DNA of 42,957 nt, taken from assembly GCA_020637235.1 (NCBI GenBank), contig JACJWG010000025.1, positions 1-42,957 of the forward strand, given 5' to 3'. The position numbers and the translations under genes were made by a program. This document shows positions 15,061 to 23,079 of this stretch, in pieces. Within the stretch, counting starts at the first letter, position 1. The number at the start of each line of letters is the position of its first letter. The notes under the pieces are model-generated. The model searched no databases, was not told where the DNA came from, and worked only from the letters and a program-made list of their open reading frames with translations. The stretch comes from Acidimicrobiaceae bacterium. GTDB taxonomy: Bacteria; Actinomycetota; Acidimicrobiia; Acidimicrobiales; Ilumatobacteraceae.

Positions 15061-16713
15061 TCACACCGCTGCGCCGTCCGGGGCGTCGAACCGAGCGCGG
15101 ACCACGGTGCCGTACGGTGTGCTCGACACCGTCACCGACGACGCGAGGCTGCGCACGATCGCGAGTCCGTGCCCGCGAGCGGTGTCGGTGATCTGGCTCG
15201 ACCAGTGTCCGTCGTCGACCACGGCCACCTCCACACCGGCAGGTCCGGCGACGGCCTCCACGACCACCCGGCCGGGCGGCGCACCGCGATAGGCGTGCTC
15301 GACCACGTTGGCCATCAGCTCCGACACGACGAGTTCGACGTCGGCGGCGACGACCCACTGGGGCACGAGCGCAGCGCCGGTGACGGCGAGCCAGTCCGCG
15401 ACACGGTGCCGCACCCGAGTGATCGCCTCGGGGGTGGCGGTGTCGGTGAACGAGCAGGTCGGGTGCGCCGGATCGTGGTGTTGCAGGGCCACCACGACCA
15501 CGTCGTCCGCAGGCGGGACCGCCGTGGTCCACCCCGTCAGGAGTTGCGCGACCAGCATGGCCGGAGGCAGCCCGGTGGTCGCGCCCGCCGCGTCGGCGAG
15601 GTCGTCGGGCGTGTGCACCCCGCGTTCGGCGCCCATCGCGATCAGACCGTTCGACACCAGCACCAGCGACCTGCCCGGTGCGAGCGACACGTGCGCGCAT
15701 CGCCGGGGGCCGTCGGGGAAGCCGACGAGCGGCCCGTGCGCATCTCGCACCGCCTCGAACCGCCCGTCTCGCTCGACGAGCGCGCTCGGATGGCCGGCGT
15801 GTGCGACGGTCGCCCAACCGGCTCCGGCGTCGACCACGGCGATCACGCAGCTGGTGCCGGCGACGACCCGACTGACGGCGCAGAACTCGTCGAGGTGCTC
15901 GAGCGCCCGCTCGGGCGAACCGTCGCGCACCAGGAGTGCCCGGATCGAGGCCGAGGCCTGCGCCATGGTGAGCACCGCCTCGGTGCCACGACCGGCGACG
16001 TCGCCCACGACGGCCACCACCCGGCCGTCGGGCAGGTCGAACACGTCGTACCAATCGCCGCCGATGGCGTGGGCCGGGGTGGCCGGCACGGCCACGCACC
16101 TGCGCACGAGCGACGTGGAGCCCGAACGGTCGCCCGGGTTGAGCGATCGTTGCAGCTCCGCGGCGTGTGCATCGCGCCGGGCATGGCGCTCCCAGCGGGC
16201 GAGCGCATCGCCGATGGTGGCGGCGACCGCCTGCAGGTCGGCGCGTATCCGCGCATCCGGCGGGACGGGCAACCCGAGGCTCACGGCGCCCGTCACCCCG
16301 TCGGCCCGGAACCCCACGGCGACCAGCGTGTGCACACCGGGACGCCGCACCACGCTCGCGACGGTGGGGTAGCGCGCGGCGTAGTCGTCGGCTGCGATCG
16401 TCCGCACGTCGCTCGAGCCGAGGACGTCGACGAGCAACATGCGAGAGGTGAGCGGGAACGACACGAACGACGGGAGCTCGTCGTCGGCCACGGCGGCATC
16501 GGTGAGCACGCACAGTTCGTCGTCGGCGAACTCGGCGACGCCCAACGAGGCGACCAGGGCCCCGAACCGACCGCGCATCGACGCGAGTGCGGAGCGGCAC
16601 AGTTCGAGCCTGCTGGCGAACGCCGTCGCGGATGGCGGGGCGCCATCCGTCGTGGCCGCCCGGACGACGGTGGGCTCGTGTCTGCTGGCCACGAGACGAT
16701 GGTATGCGGGCAC
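15061..16713 (-). CDS. SpoIIE-type PP2C phosphatase with GAF-like and anti-sigma kinase (HATPase) domains
   Basis: A 550-residue regulator combining both arms of a partner-switching system. Residues about 30-175 look GAF-like (LGVAEFADDELCVL; VHTLVAVGF). Residues about 205-400 are a SpoIIE/PP2C phosphatase (IGGDWYDVFDLPDGRVVAVVGDVAGRG, HAGHPSALV, LVLVSNGL, PPADDVVVVAL with metal-binding aspartates). Residues about 415-545 are an RsbW-like HATPase_c domain (SELMANVVEHAYRG, VVDDGHW, GHGLAIVRSLA). Proteins of this layout dephosphorylate an anti-anti-sigma factor and can phosphorylate it or bind a sigma factor. The start is GTG 16713, with GTG 16692 an alternative. No STAS partner gene is in the window. 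Confidence 0.9.
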   Translation of the reverse strand: MPAYHRLVASRHEPTVVRAATTDGAPPSATAFASRLELCRSALASMRGRFGALVASLGVAEFADDELCVLTDAAVADDELPSFVSFPLTSRMLLVDVLGSSDVRTIAADDYAARYPTVASVVRRPGVHTLVAVGFRADGVTGAVSLGLPVPPDARIRADLQAVAATIGDALARWERHARRDAHAAELQRSLNPGDRSGSTSLVRRCVAVPATPAHAIGGDWYDVFDLPDGRVVAVVGDVAGRGTEAVLTMAQASASIRALLVRDGSPERALEHLDEFCAVSRVVAGTSCVIAVVDAGAGWATVAHAGHPSALVERDGRFEAVRDAHGPLVGFPDGPRRCAHVSLAPGRSLVLVSNGLIAMGAERGVHTPDDLADAAGATTGLPPAMLVAQLLTGWTTAVPPADDVVVVALQHHDPAHPTCSFTDTATPEAITRVRHRVADWLAVTGAALVPQWVVAADVELVVSELMANVVEHAYRGAPPGRVVVEAVAGPAGVEVAVVDDGHWSSQITDTARGHGLAIVRSLASSVTVSSTPYGTVVRARFDAPDGAAV

Positions 16714-16772
16714 ACGACATCGTGCCGTGGCCGTGCCCAGGGGCTCGTCTCGGGCCGAGTACGGTCACTGCG

Positions 16773-18035
16773 ATGGGGATCATGCTGCCGCACGAAGGGA
16801 TGCCCGTCGACGACGTGCTCGACCAGCTGCGCGCCAAGCGGACGCGCGACGTCGACTGGGCGGCCGGTCGGACGTTCGGGATGGTGTACGACGGCGGGCC
16901 GTCCGTGCACGAGGTGGCCGAACGCACCGCCCTCGAGTTCCTGCACGAGAATGCGCTGAACACCAAGGCGTTCCCCTCCTTGGGCGCCGTGCAATCGGAG
17001 GTCGTGCGGTGGACGGCGGGGCTGTTCCACGGTCCCGACACCGCCAGTGGTTTCCTCACCAGCGGCGGTACCGAGTCGATCCTGTGTGCGGTGCTCGCCG
17101 CACGCGAACGTGGCAAGGCCGAGCGAGGCGTCACCCGGCCGGAGATGGTGATCGCCGAGAGCGCGCACGCCGCGTTCCACAAGGCGGCGCACCTGTTCGG
17201 CGTGACGGTGCACAAGACCAAGGTGCGCGCCGACTGGACCGCCGACGTGGACGAGATGGCCGCCGCCGTGAACGACAGGACGGTGCTCGTGGTCGGTTCG
17301 GCGCCCCAGTACCCGCAGGGCGTGATCGATCCGATTCCCGCGATCGCAGCACTCGCTGCATCGGTGGGCGCCAGTTGCCACGTCGACGCGTGCATGGGCG
17401 GGTTCGTGCTGCCGTTCGCCGAGATGCTCGGCCGCGACGTGCCACCGTGGGACTTCCGCGTGCCGGGCGTGACGTCGATCTCGGCCGACGTACACAAGCT
17501 CGGCTACGCCCCGAAGGGGGTGTCGGTCATCCTCTACACCTCGCCCGAACTCCGGGCCCACCAGACGTTCGTGTTCGACGACTGGCTCGGTGGCTTCTAT
17601 GCGTCGCCCAACCTGCAGGGCACCCGGCCGGGCGCGCCGATGGCGATGGGCTGGGCGGTGATGCGCCATCTCGGCGTCGAGGGTTACCTCCGGCTGACCG
17701 CCGATGCCCTCGACACGGCCGACCGGATGCGTGCTGCCGTCGCATCGGTCGACGGCATCCGCGTGCTCGGCGAGGGCCGCTACCACCTCGTGGCGATCGC
17801 GGCCGACGACCAGGCGCACCACGGCCCGATCGATGTGTTCGCGCTCGGTGACGCCCTGCTCGCGAAGGGATGGTTCCACGATCGTCAGGCGCCGCCCGAG
17901 TCGCTGCACTCCACGGTGTCACACGGCAACGCTGCCGTGATCGACGACTGGGTGGCCGCGCTCGAGCAGTCGGTGGCGGAGGTGCGGGGCACCCGCACCG
18001 ACGACCGCAGCACCAACTACGCCACCCTCGAGTGA
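16773..18035 (+). CDS. PLP-dependent lyase/decarboxylase, sphingosine-1-phosphate lyase-like
   Basis: A 420-residue fold-type I pyridoxal-phosphate enzyme of the group II decarboxylase family. The cofactor site is complete: SGGTES (about 97-102), HVDACMGG with Asp205, and SADVHKLGYAPKG with Schiff-base Lys242. The HKLGYAPKG segment and the phrase SVILYTS after it match sphingosine-1-phosphate lyases more closely than glutamate decarboxylases, and the length fits. The protein lacks the N-terminal membrane anchor of eukaryotic S1P lyase and should be soluble. ATG 16773 starts the conserved region. It converges with the SDR gene, 14 bases away. Substrate identity (sphingoid phosphate, or an amino acid) is unproven. 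Confidence 0.87.
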   Translation: MGIMLPHEGMPVDDVLDQLRAKRTRDVDWAAGRTFGMVYDGGPSVHEVAERTALEFLHENALNTKAFPSLGAVQSEVVRWTAGLFHGPDTASGFLTSGGTESILCAVLAARERGKAERGVTRPEMVIAESAHAAFHKAAHLFGVTVHKTKVRADWTADVDEMAAAVNDRTVLVVGSAPQYPQGVIDPIPAIAALAASVGASCHVDACMGGFVLPFAEMLGRDVPPWDFRVPGVTSISADVHKLGYAPKGVSVILYTSPELRAHQTFVFDDWLGGFYASPNLQGTRPGAPMAMGWAVMRHLGVEGYLRLTADALDTADRMRAAVASVDGIRVLGEGRYHLVAIAADDQAHHGPIDVFALGDALLAKGWFHDRQAPPESLHSTVSHGNAAVIDDWVAALEQSVAEVRGTRTDDRSTNYATLE

Positions 18036-18049
18036 CACGAGCCCGAGGC

Positions 18050-19075
18050 TCACCCGTCGAGCGGGGGCGTGGCACCGCGGTCGTGGTCGAGCACGCCGCC
18101 GATCGCGTCCGCGAGCGCGTCGCGGGCACTCACCTCGGGACGCCAGTCGAGTGCGCCGAGTGCTCGGCCGGTGTCGAGCAGCGGGGACACCCGGATCATG
18201 TCGACCCAGGCGGGTGACAGCGGCACGACCCTGAGGGCGAATCCGAGGCGCACCACGCCGCGCACCAGGCGCCACGGCACGTGGACGGTACGCAGCCCCA
18301 GGGTGCTGGCGAGGTCGGCGGCACGCACGGGCGGTTCGCTCGAGAGATTGAACGGCCCGGCAGCATCGGGATGGTCGAGCGCGAGCTCGACGGCCCGCGC
18401 GACGTCGTGCGCCGCGACCACTGCGAAGCGCAGGTCGCGAGGCAGGGGGAGGGGGGCTCGCAGCCGGCGGAGTGCGCCGAGTGCCCTGCTGCCGAGCGCC
18501 CCGAGGAACAGGCCCTCGTACTCGGCGCCTGCTGCCCGCTGCAGCACCAGCGCGGGCCGGAGTCGCACGACCCGGCAGGTGGTTCGTAGCTCGAATGCGT
18601 CGAGCAGCGCCTCGTCGTAGGCCTTCTGCACCGAGTAGGGCACGTGACCGATGCCCGACGGTGGGGTGGTCTCGTCGACGCGCCGGTCGTCCGCGGCCGG
18701 CGGATAGGCCCCGATCGACGAGGCGTGCACCACCACTCGCGTCCCGGCACGTTCGAGCGCCGTCAGCAGTCGCGCCGTCCCACCGGTGTTGATCTGCCAT
18801 GTCCGGTGTGGGTCGTGCATCGGCTGGATCGCCCACGCCAGGTGCACCACGGCGTCGACCCCGGTGACCAGCGCGTCGAGGTCGTCGGTCGTGATGTCGG
18901 CGGCGCGGTACTCCACCCGCTCGTCACGTGCGTCGGGCTCGGGCAGCCGGCGTGCCACGGCGACCACCTGCACGTCGGAGCGCTCCACGAGCCGTTCGAC
19001 GAGGGCGCTGCCGAGGTTGCCCGTCGCGCCGAGCACGAGCACACGGAGGGGTGAGCGGGACGCGTCGTCGGCCAT
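18050..19075 (-). CDS. NAD-dependent epimerase/dehydratase (extended SDR)
   Basis: A 341-residue extended short-chain dehydrogenase. GATGNLG (16-22) is the NAD(P)-binding loop, VVVHASSIGAY gives the catalytic serine region, and Y147-SVQ-K151 is the catalytic pair. The C-terminal half (FNLSSEPPVRAADLA, and a hydrophobic VPWRLVRGVVRLGF segment) is substrate-specific. It ends in DWRPEVSARDALADAI, as in sugar-nucleotide epimerase-type SDRs. The start ATG 19075 is chosen just before the Rossmann strand. No adjacent sugar or steroid genes identify its substrate. Confidence 0.88.
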   Translation of the reverse strand: MADDASRSPLRVLVLGATGNLGSALVERLVERSDVQVVAVARRLPEPDARDERVEYRAADITTDDLDALVTGVDAVVHLAWAIQPMHDPHRTWQINTGGTARLLTALERAGTRVVVHASSIGAYPPAADDRRVDETTPPSGIGHVPYSVQKAYDEALLDAFELRTTCRVVRLRPALVLQRAAGAEYEGLFLGALGSRALGALRRLRAPLPLPRDLRFAVVAAHDVARAVELALDHPDAAGPFNLSSEPPVRAADLASTLGLRTVHVPWRLVRGVVRLGFALRVVPLSPAWVDMIRVSPLLDTGRALGALDWRPEVSARDALADAIGGVLDHDRGATPPLDG

Positions 19076-19214
19076 GGGTCCACCGCTACCCGCAGCGCCG
19101 ACGTCGGCAACCTCGTGCTGCCTCGGCGCCGTGCCGACGGGTGCCATGTCTCGAACGACGCCACGGCGGAGATCACCGCGCCGACACGGTGGAACCGACC
19201 CGAGGAGGACCACG

Positions 19215-19484
19215 ATGCCAGCGAAGAACCACGGCAACTCGATCAAGGACGATGAACAGTACGAGGCGTTGCGCGACGAGGGCATGAGCAAGGAGAAGGC
19301 GGCCCGGATCTCGAACGCGTCGAACAACCAGAGCCGCTCGACGGTGGGTCGTCGAGGCGGCAGGGCCGAGCGCTACGAGGACTCGACGAAGGCCGAACTC
19401 ATGGACAAGGCCCGCGACGTCGGGATCGAGGGGCGGTCGAAGATGAACAAGGGCGAGCTGATCGACGCGCTCCGCCACCACTGA
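19215..19484 (+). CDS. Small Rho_N/DUF7218-type basic protein
   Basis: An 89-residue hydrophilic protein. Its N-terminus (GNSIKDDEQYEALRDEGMSKEKAARISNA) is the DUF7218-type region found in many actinobacterial 'Rho termination factor N-terminal domain' small proteins, and its C-terminus (ELMDKARDVGIEGRSKMNKGELIDALR) is the Rho_N/SAP-like helix pair expected to bind nucleic acid. AGGAGG precedes ATG 19215 with ideal spacing. Family members are often annotated as plasmid-stabilisation or stress proteins without experimental support. The region before it (19076-19214) shows no clear operator. Confidence 0.85.
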   Translation: MPAKNHGNSIKDDEQYEALRDEGMSKEKAARISNASNNQSRSTVGRRGGRAERYEDSTKAELMDKARDVGIEGRSKMNKGELIDALRHH

Positions 19485-19507
19485 CCTCCGCCGGCCCGGC
19501 GGTGGCG

Positions 19508-20395
19508 TCACTCGCCGGACCGGAGCGCGGCCAACAGCCCATCGGAGGGTTGGACCACCAGCCGGTCGGCCGGCAGCGTGATGCCCGCACGCTCGAGGCG
19601 GTCCTTCGCGACGGTGATCGCGTGGTGCTGCGTGCGGATCGCGTCGGCCTGCCGCGGATCGGTCCAGTACCACACCGTCACCTCCACGGAGGACGGCGCC
19701 AGCCGCGACACGAACGCCTGGGGTGCGGGGACGCGCCTCACCTGTGCGACGTCGCCCAGGGCCGACACGATCAGCTCACAGGCGCGATCCGCATCGCTGT
19801 CCGGTGCGATGCCGATCACGTACTCGATCCGGCGGACCTCGTAGGCCGTCTGCACACGGATCACGCTCTTGTACACGTCGCGGTTGGGGATGATCACCAG
19901 CTGTCCGTCGAAGGTCGTGAGCCGGGTCTCGCGGATCGTGATCGCCTCCACCGTGCCCGTTCGGTCCTGCACCTCGATCTGGTCGCCCGTCCGGAAGGGT
20001 TGACGGAACAGCAGCAACACGCCCGACAGCGAGTTCTCCAGGATGTCCTGGAAGGCGAAGCCGATCGCCAGCGAGAAGAAGCCGAGGCCGCCGAGGATGT
20101 CGACCGGGCGGACCGACGGGAAGGTCACGGCGATCGCGAGCAACGTGACGATCACGACGACGAACCAACCCGCCACCTTGCTCATCACCTCGGCGAAGCT
20201 CGGTGTCTGCCGGTGGCACCACCAGTGACGCAGCAGCGCTCGCAGTCCGCGTGACGCCACCCAACCGATCACGACGATCGCGATGGCCACGCCCACACGG
20301 GGGAGCGCGTTGCTCGCGGTGTCCCAGATCGAGTTGGCCGACGCGGCGACCTCCTCGGTCGTGTCGGTCTCGTCGGGCGCTCGCAGCAGATGCAC
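19508..20395 (-). CDS. MscS-family mechanosensitive ion channel
   Basis: A 295-residue small-conductance mechanosensitive channel for relief of hypo-osmotic shock. Three hydrophobic helices occupy about 30-110; the pore helix is in the GGLGFFSLAIGFAFQDILEN stretch typical of MscS TM3b. The beta domain follows with RTGDQIEVQDRTGTVEAITIRETRLTTFDGQLVIIPN, matching the family signature, and the C-terminal alpha/beta domain ends at about 290. The only credible start is GTG 20395; its ribosome site is weak. It is divergent from the DUF421 gene, which starts 90 bases away. Confidence 0.92.
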   Translation of the reverse strand: MHLLRAPDETDTTEEVAASANSIWDTASNALPRVGVAIAIVVIGWVASRGLRALLRHWWCHRQTPSFAEVMSKVAGWFVVVIVTLLAIAVTFPSVRPVDILGGLGFFSLAIGFAFQDILENSLSGVLLLFRQPFRTGDQIEVQDRTGTVEAITIRETRLTTFDGQLVIIPNRDVYKSVIRVQTAYEVRRIEYVIGIAPDSDADRACELIVSALGDVAQVRRVPAPQAFVSRLAPSSVEVTVWYWTDPRQADAIRTQHHAITVAKDRLERAGITLPADRLVVQPSDGLLAALRSGE

Positions 20396-20485
20396 GTCGT
20401 CCGGTTCCCCGCCTGGATGCGTTCGCACCCTGCCTCGGCCGGTCGAGGGCGTGGCACGTGCCACCGCCGGGTACCGGTCCGTTCG

Positions 20486-21037
20486 ATGTGGTTCGACACC
20501 GCCGACCAACTCGTGCGTGCCGTCGTCGCATCGGCGGTCGCGTACATCGTGCTCGTCGCCGTGCTGCGGTGGTCCGGCAAGCGCACCCTCGCGAAGCTCA
20601 ACGCGTTCGACTTCGTCGTCACGATCGCGCTCGGCTCCACCCTCGCGTCGATCGCCACGTCGTCCGATGTCGCGATCGCCGAAGGCGTCGTCGTGCTGGT
20701 GATGTTCGTCGCGCTCCAGTTCGTCGTCGCGTGGGCGGCGGCTCGGTCCCAGGCGGTGCGGTCGGCGGTGAAGGCCGAGCCGGTCGCCGTCCTGGTCGAC
20801 GGCGTGTTGCGCGAGCACGCACTGCGCCAGCGGCGGTTGTCGCCCGAGGAAGTGCGCCAAGCCGTGCGCGCCTCGGGCATCGGTGGCCTCGAGCTGGTCG
20901 CCGCCGTGGTGCTCGAGACCGACGGCACGCTCAGCGTGATCCCGGTCGAGCAGGCCGGCTCGCGATCGGCGCTCGACGAGATCGTCACCGACCCGTTGCA
21001 TCATCGGTCGAGCGAACGGGAACCGCGTCTGTCATGA
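20486..21037 (+). CDS. DUF421 (YetF-like) membrane protein
   Basis: A 183-residue protein with three N-terminal transmembrane helices and a soluble C-terminal DUF421 domain. The hallmark GKRTLAKLNAFDFVVTIALGS (about 31-51) is present, then EPVAVLVDGVLREHALRQRRLSPEEV and GLELVAAVVLETDGTLSVIP in the cytoplasmic domain. YetF-type proteins of Bacillus are linked to spore or envelope functions but their biochemistry is unknown. The next gene begins inside its stop codon (ATGA at 21034-21037), so it heads a three-gene operon. Confidence 0.88.
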   Translation: MWFDTADQLVRAVVASAVAYIVLVAVLRWSGKRTLAKLNAFDFVVTIALGSTLASIATSSDVAIAEGVVVLVMFVALQFVVAWAAARSQAVRSAVKAEPVAVLVDGVLREHALRQRRLSPEEVRQAVRASGIGGLELVAAVVLETDGTLSVIPVEQAGSRSALDEIVTDPLHHRSSEREPRLS

Positions 21038-21483
21038 AGCGATCCGACGAAATGCAACACCGAGGGCGAACCGTCCTCGAGGCCGGTCCTGGCGGGATCC
21101 ACCGCACCCCCGCCGATCCCGATGAGCGGCTCGACCCACCCGAACCAGGCACGCGTGTCGCCGGACCGGATGCGGACGACGGCAGCAGCGGTGGCACGCC
21201 CGGCGCCGCCCGGCGATCGGGCGCCGCGGCGAAGACGGTCGTCCTCGCGGTCGCCGGTGCCATCGCCGCGATGGTGGCGGTGATCGCGGTCGTGCAGAAC
21301 AGCGGCTCGGTCGAGCTCGAGTTCCTGTGGTGGTCGGTCGACGCGCCGCTCGCCGTGCTGCTCGTGGCGGCGCTCATCGCCGGCGGTCTGCTGACGGCGG
21401 CCGTCGGTGCGATCGCACGTCACCGTCGGGCGACGTCGGGTGGCCGCGCCCGACGAGAGCGGCGTCGCCGTCACGCGTCGTGA
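21034..21483 (+). CDS. LapA-domain (DUF1049) membrane protein
   Basis: A 149-residue protein. The first 60 residues are polar and probably unstructured; two hydrophobic helices follow (about 65-88 and 103-125) separated by NSGSVELEFLWWSVDAPL, the classic DUF1049/LapA pattern of 'QN...V...FL.W....PLA'. The C-terminus is very arginine-rich (RRERRRRHAS). The start ATG overlaps the stop of DUF421 (ATGA). The next gene overlaps its stop (GTGA), so translation of all three is coupled. In Gram-negatives LapA works with lipopolysaccharide assembly; a role in this organism is unknown. Confidence 0.8.
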   Translation: MKRSDEMQHRGRTVLEAGPGGIHRTPADPDERLDPPEPGTRVAGPDADDGSSGGTPGAARRSGAAAKTVVLAVAGAIAAMVAVIAVVQNSGSVELEFLWWSVDAPLAVLLVAALIAGGLLTAAVGAIARHRRATSGGRARRERRRRHAS

Positions 21484-21914
21484 CACGCCTGGCCCGGACC
21501 CTGGTCGGCCCGGTGCTCACCGCCGTCGTCCTCGCCGGGTCGGCGTGCGGCGACGAGGACCCGGACGCCATCCCTGCCGCCGACGGCACGGCGTTCGTGG
21601 ACGGCGCCCTGGAGGGCATCCCGCTCTTCCGGGCGGCCACGGCGATCCAGCAGCCGAACGAGCCGCGCACGGGCGTCACCGCCGCGAGCTACGAGACGAT
21701 CACGGCGGCGCCCGATGCCGTGATCGACTGGTATCAGCAGCGCCTGGCCACCGATGGCTGGGACGAGGTGGTCGCGGTGCACGAGGAAGGACGCGACATC
21801 TGGCAGGGCGAGTGGCAGCGTGACGGTCGGCGTCTCGAGGTGAGCACGTCGCCGCTGCCGTCCGACGACGCCACACGGACGCAGTTCGACCTGGTGCTGT
21901 ACGAACAGGGCTGA
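21480..21914 (+). CDS. Putative secreted lipoprotein of unknown function
   Basis: A 144-residue protein starting at GTG 21480, overlapping the LapA stop codon. A signal sequence with a hydrophobic core (LVGPVLTAVVLAGSAC) ends in a cysteine at about residue 24 followed by GDED, consistent with lipid anchoring although the lipobox (GSAC) is not ideal. The mature part has a helix-strand pattern (YETITAAPDAVIDWYQQRLATDGWDEVV; RRLEVSTSPL) seen in small extracytoplasmic domains of actinobacterial lipoproteins. I cannot name the family. Co-translation with DUF421 and LapA suggests an envelope role. Confidence 0.65.
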   Translation: MTRLARTLVGPVLTAVVLAGSACGDEDPDAIPAADGTAFVDGALEGIPLFRAATAIQQPNEPRTGVTAASYETITAAPDAVIDWYQQRLATDGWDEVVAVHEEGRDIWQGEWQRDGRRLEVSTSPLPSDDATRTQFDLVLYEQG

Positions 21915-22017
21915 ACGAGCCGCTCGGGCCCGTCACGCGACTGGGACATGTTCGCGACGTGAGATCCACGGTGGTGGGTGATGCTGGCGTCGTGGACACG
22001 GACGCGGAGCGGACGGG

Positions 22018-22476
22018 GTGTCGGCGTTGCGGGTGATCGTCGTGGGCGTGGCATCGCCGGCCACGTCGTCGGACGCGGTGCGGTGGGCCGCTCGCCGAGC
22101 GGTCGCGAGTGGCGCCGAGCTCCGGCTGGTGACCGCCGTGACGCCGCCGCTCGCCTTCGGGCCCCCCGGCGTGCCGCTCGTGTGCGTCGGATCCGGTGAC
22201 GACGTGTTGCTGGCCGGGCGCGAGATCCAGCGCGAGGTGCTCGAACAGGTGGCATCCGACACCGAACTGCCGGCCCGGATCCAGCCGAGTGGTGCGGCTG
22301 GGCGAGCCGTCCACGGTGATGCGGACACGGCATCCGATGCGGACCTGCTCGTCCTCAACCGTTCGGCCCGTCGCGCGATTCGGCATCCTGGCCCGTTGCC
22401 GCCAGCGGGTCAGGTGCCCGTGATCGCCGTCGAGGACGACCGTCCGGCCCTGAGCCGTGACGTCACTGCCACCTGA
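22018..22476 (+). CDS. Short universal-stress-like protein
   Basis: A 152-residue protein beginning at GTG 22018. The first half follows the universal stress protein fold: VIVVGVASPATSSDAVRWAARRAVASGAELRLVTAV. The second half has a strand DADLLVLNRSARRAI and a final PVIAVEDD strand, but the usual nucleotide-binding GxGxxS loop is not recognisable. It is therefore either a degenerate non-ATP-binding member or slightly damaged. Its 3' end overlaps the end of the broken MarR gene on the other strand (22463-22476), and the frameshift-rich stretch starts there, so an undetected indel in the second half is possible. Confidence 0.6.
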   Translation: MSALRVIVVGVASPATSSDAVRWAARRAVASGAELRLVTAVTPPLAFGPPGVPLVCVGSGDDVLLAGREIQREVLEQVASDTELPARIQPSGAAGRAVHGDADTASDADLLVLNRSARRAIRHPGPLPPAGQVPVIAVEDDRPALSRDVTAT

Positions 22477-22907
22477 GGGGGCTCGTGGCCTGCGGTTCGC
22501 CGGCCGCGTCCGGAGAACGCCTGCAGGGCGGTGACGACCTGATCCGCGCGCCCTCCGGGATGCGTTCGACGATCTGCTCGATCTCGCTGCGGCACGCCGC
22601 CGTCACCTCGTCGACCACGGCACGGCCGGTAGTCGGTGAGGACGATCACCGTTCCTCGCGTCGGTTGGTCAGACGGACCGAGCAGGCGGACCAGACGACG
22701 CGCGACCAACCGGTCGCACAGGCGTGTGGTGGTCGAGCTGCTGGACGTCGAGGGCGTCAGCCGAGTTGCCGACCGAACACTCGCCGTCGTGGTGCGACAG
22801 CACGACCAGCGCCCGGAACTGGGGAGTGTGACGGGTCGTCGACCTTGGCGAGCGATCGTGCGGCCACGGCCACGAGCGCTCGCGACGCCGGGAGGACCGC
22901 CGGTCAT
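22463..22907 (-). pseudogene. MarR-family regulator broken by several frameshifts
   Basis: Joining three minus-strand frames gives a full-length MarR-like protein: RALVAVAARSLAKVDD, then PQFRALVVLSHHD, then SSSTTTRLCDRLVARRLVR and TRGTVIVLTDY (winged helix and wing), then GRAVVDEVTAACRSEIEQIV, and finally DQVVTALQAFS with a stop at 22463. At least four frame changes are needed inside about 445 bases. The ATG at 22907 has GGAG directly upstream. The length is right for MarR (about 145 codons) and protein similarity survives across each break, which suggests recent indels or base-calling errors rather than old decay. Confidence 0.65.
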
Positions 22908-23079
22908 CTCCGTGGGCCGGCGCGGCGGCACCGACTCGACGGGTGGTGACGCGACGTGACGCTGGTTGATCCGCCATTGCCGACGAGCGTACCGAGGTCA
23001 GCCGGACGTCGACGGCTCCGCCACGTGTGGCATGGACAACCGTTGCACACTGCACATGTTGCGCTAGCCTGCTGTTCTC
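22908..23079. other. Intergenic stretch without a recognisable gene
   Basis: I find no convincing coding frame, hairpin or operator here. It lies between the start of the broken MarR gene and the first codon of the unrecognised broken gene on the plus strand, so it probably carries divergent promoters for both. The stretch is part of the frameshift-rich region 22.46-23.63 kb. Confidence 0.4.

Noticed and set aside
14876..17497. Minus-strand frame spanning the rhodanese, phosphatase and PLP gene
   Set aside because: It is a different frame from the phosphatase and is Arg-rich without any domain; only the 15061-16713 frame is coding.
21943..21957. DosR- or LexA-like box (GGGACATGTTCGCG) before the universal-stress-like gene
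   Set aside because: Only one half-site fits either consensus, so it is not convincing.
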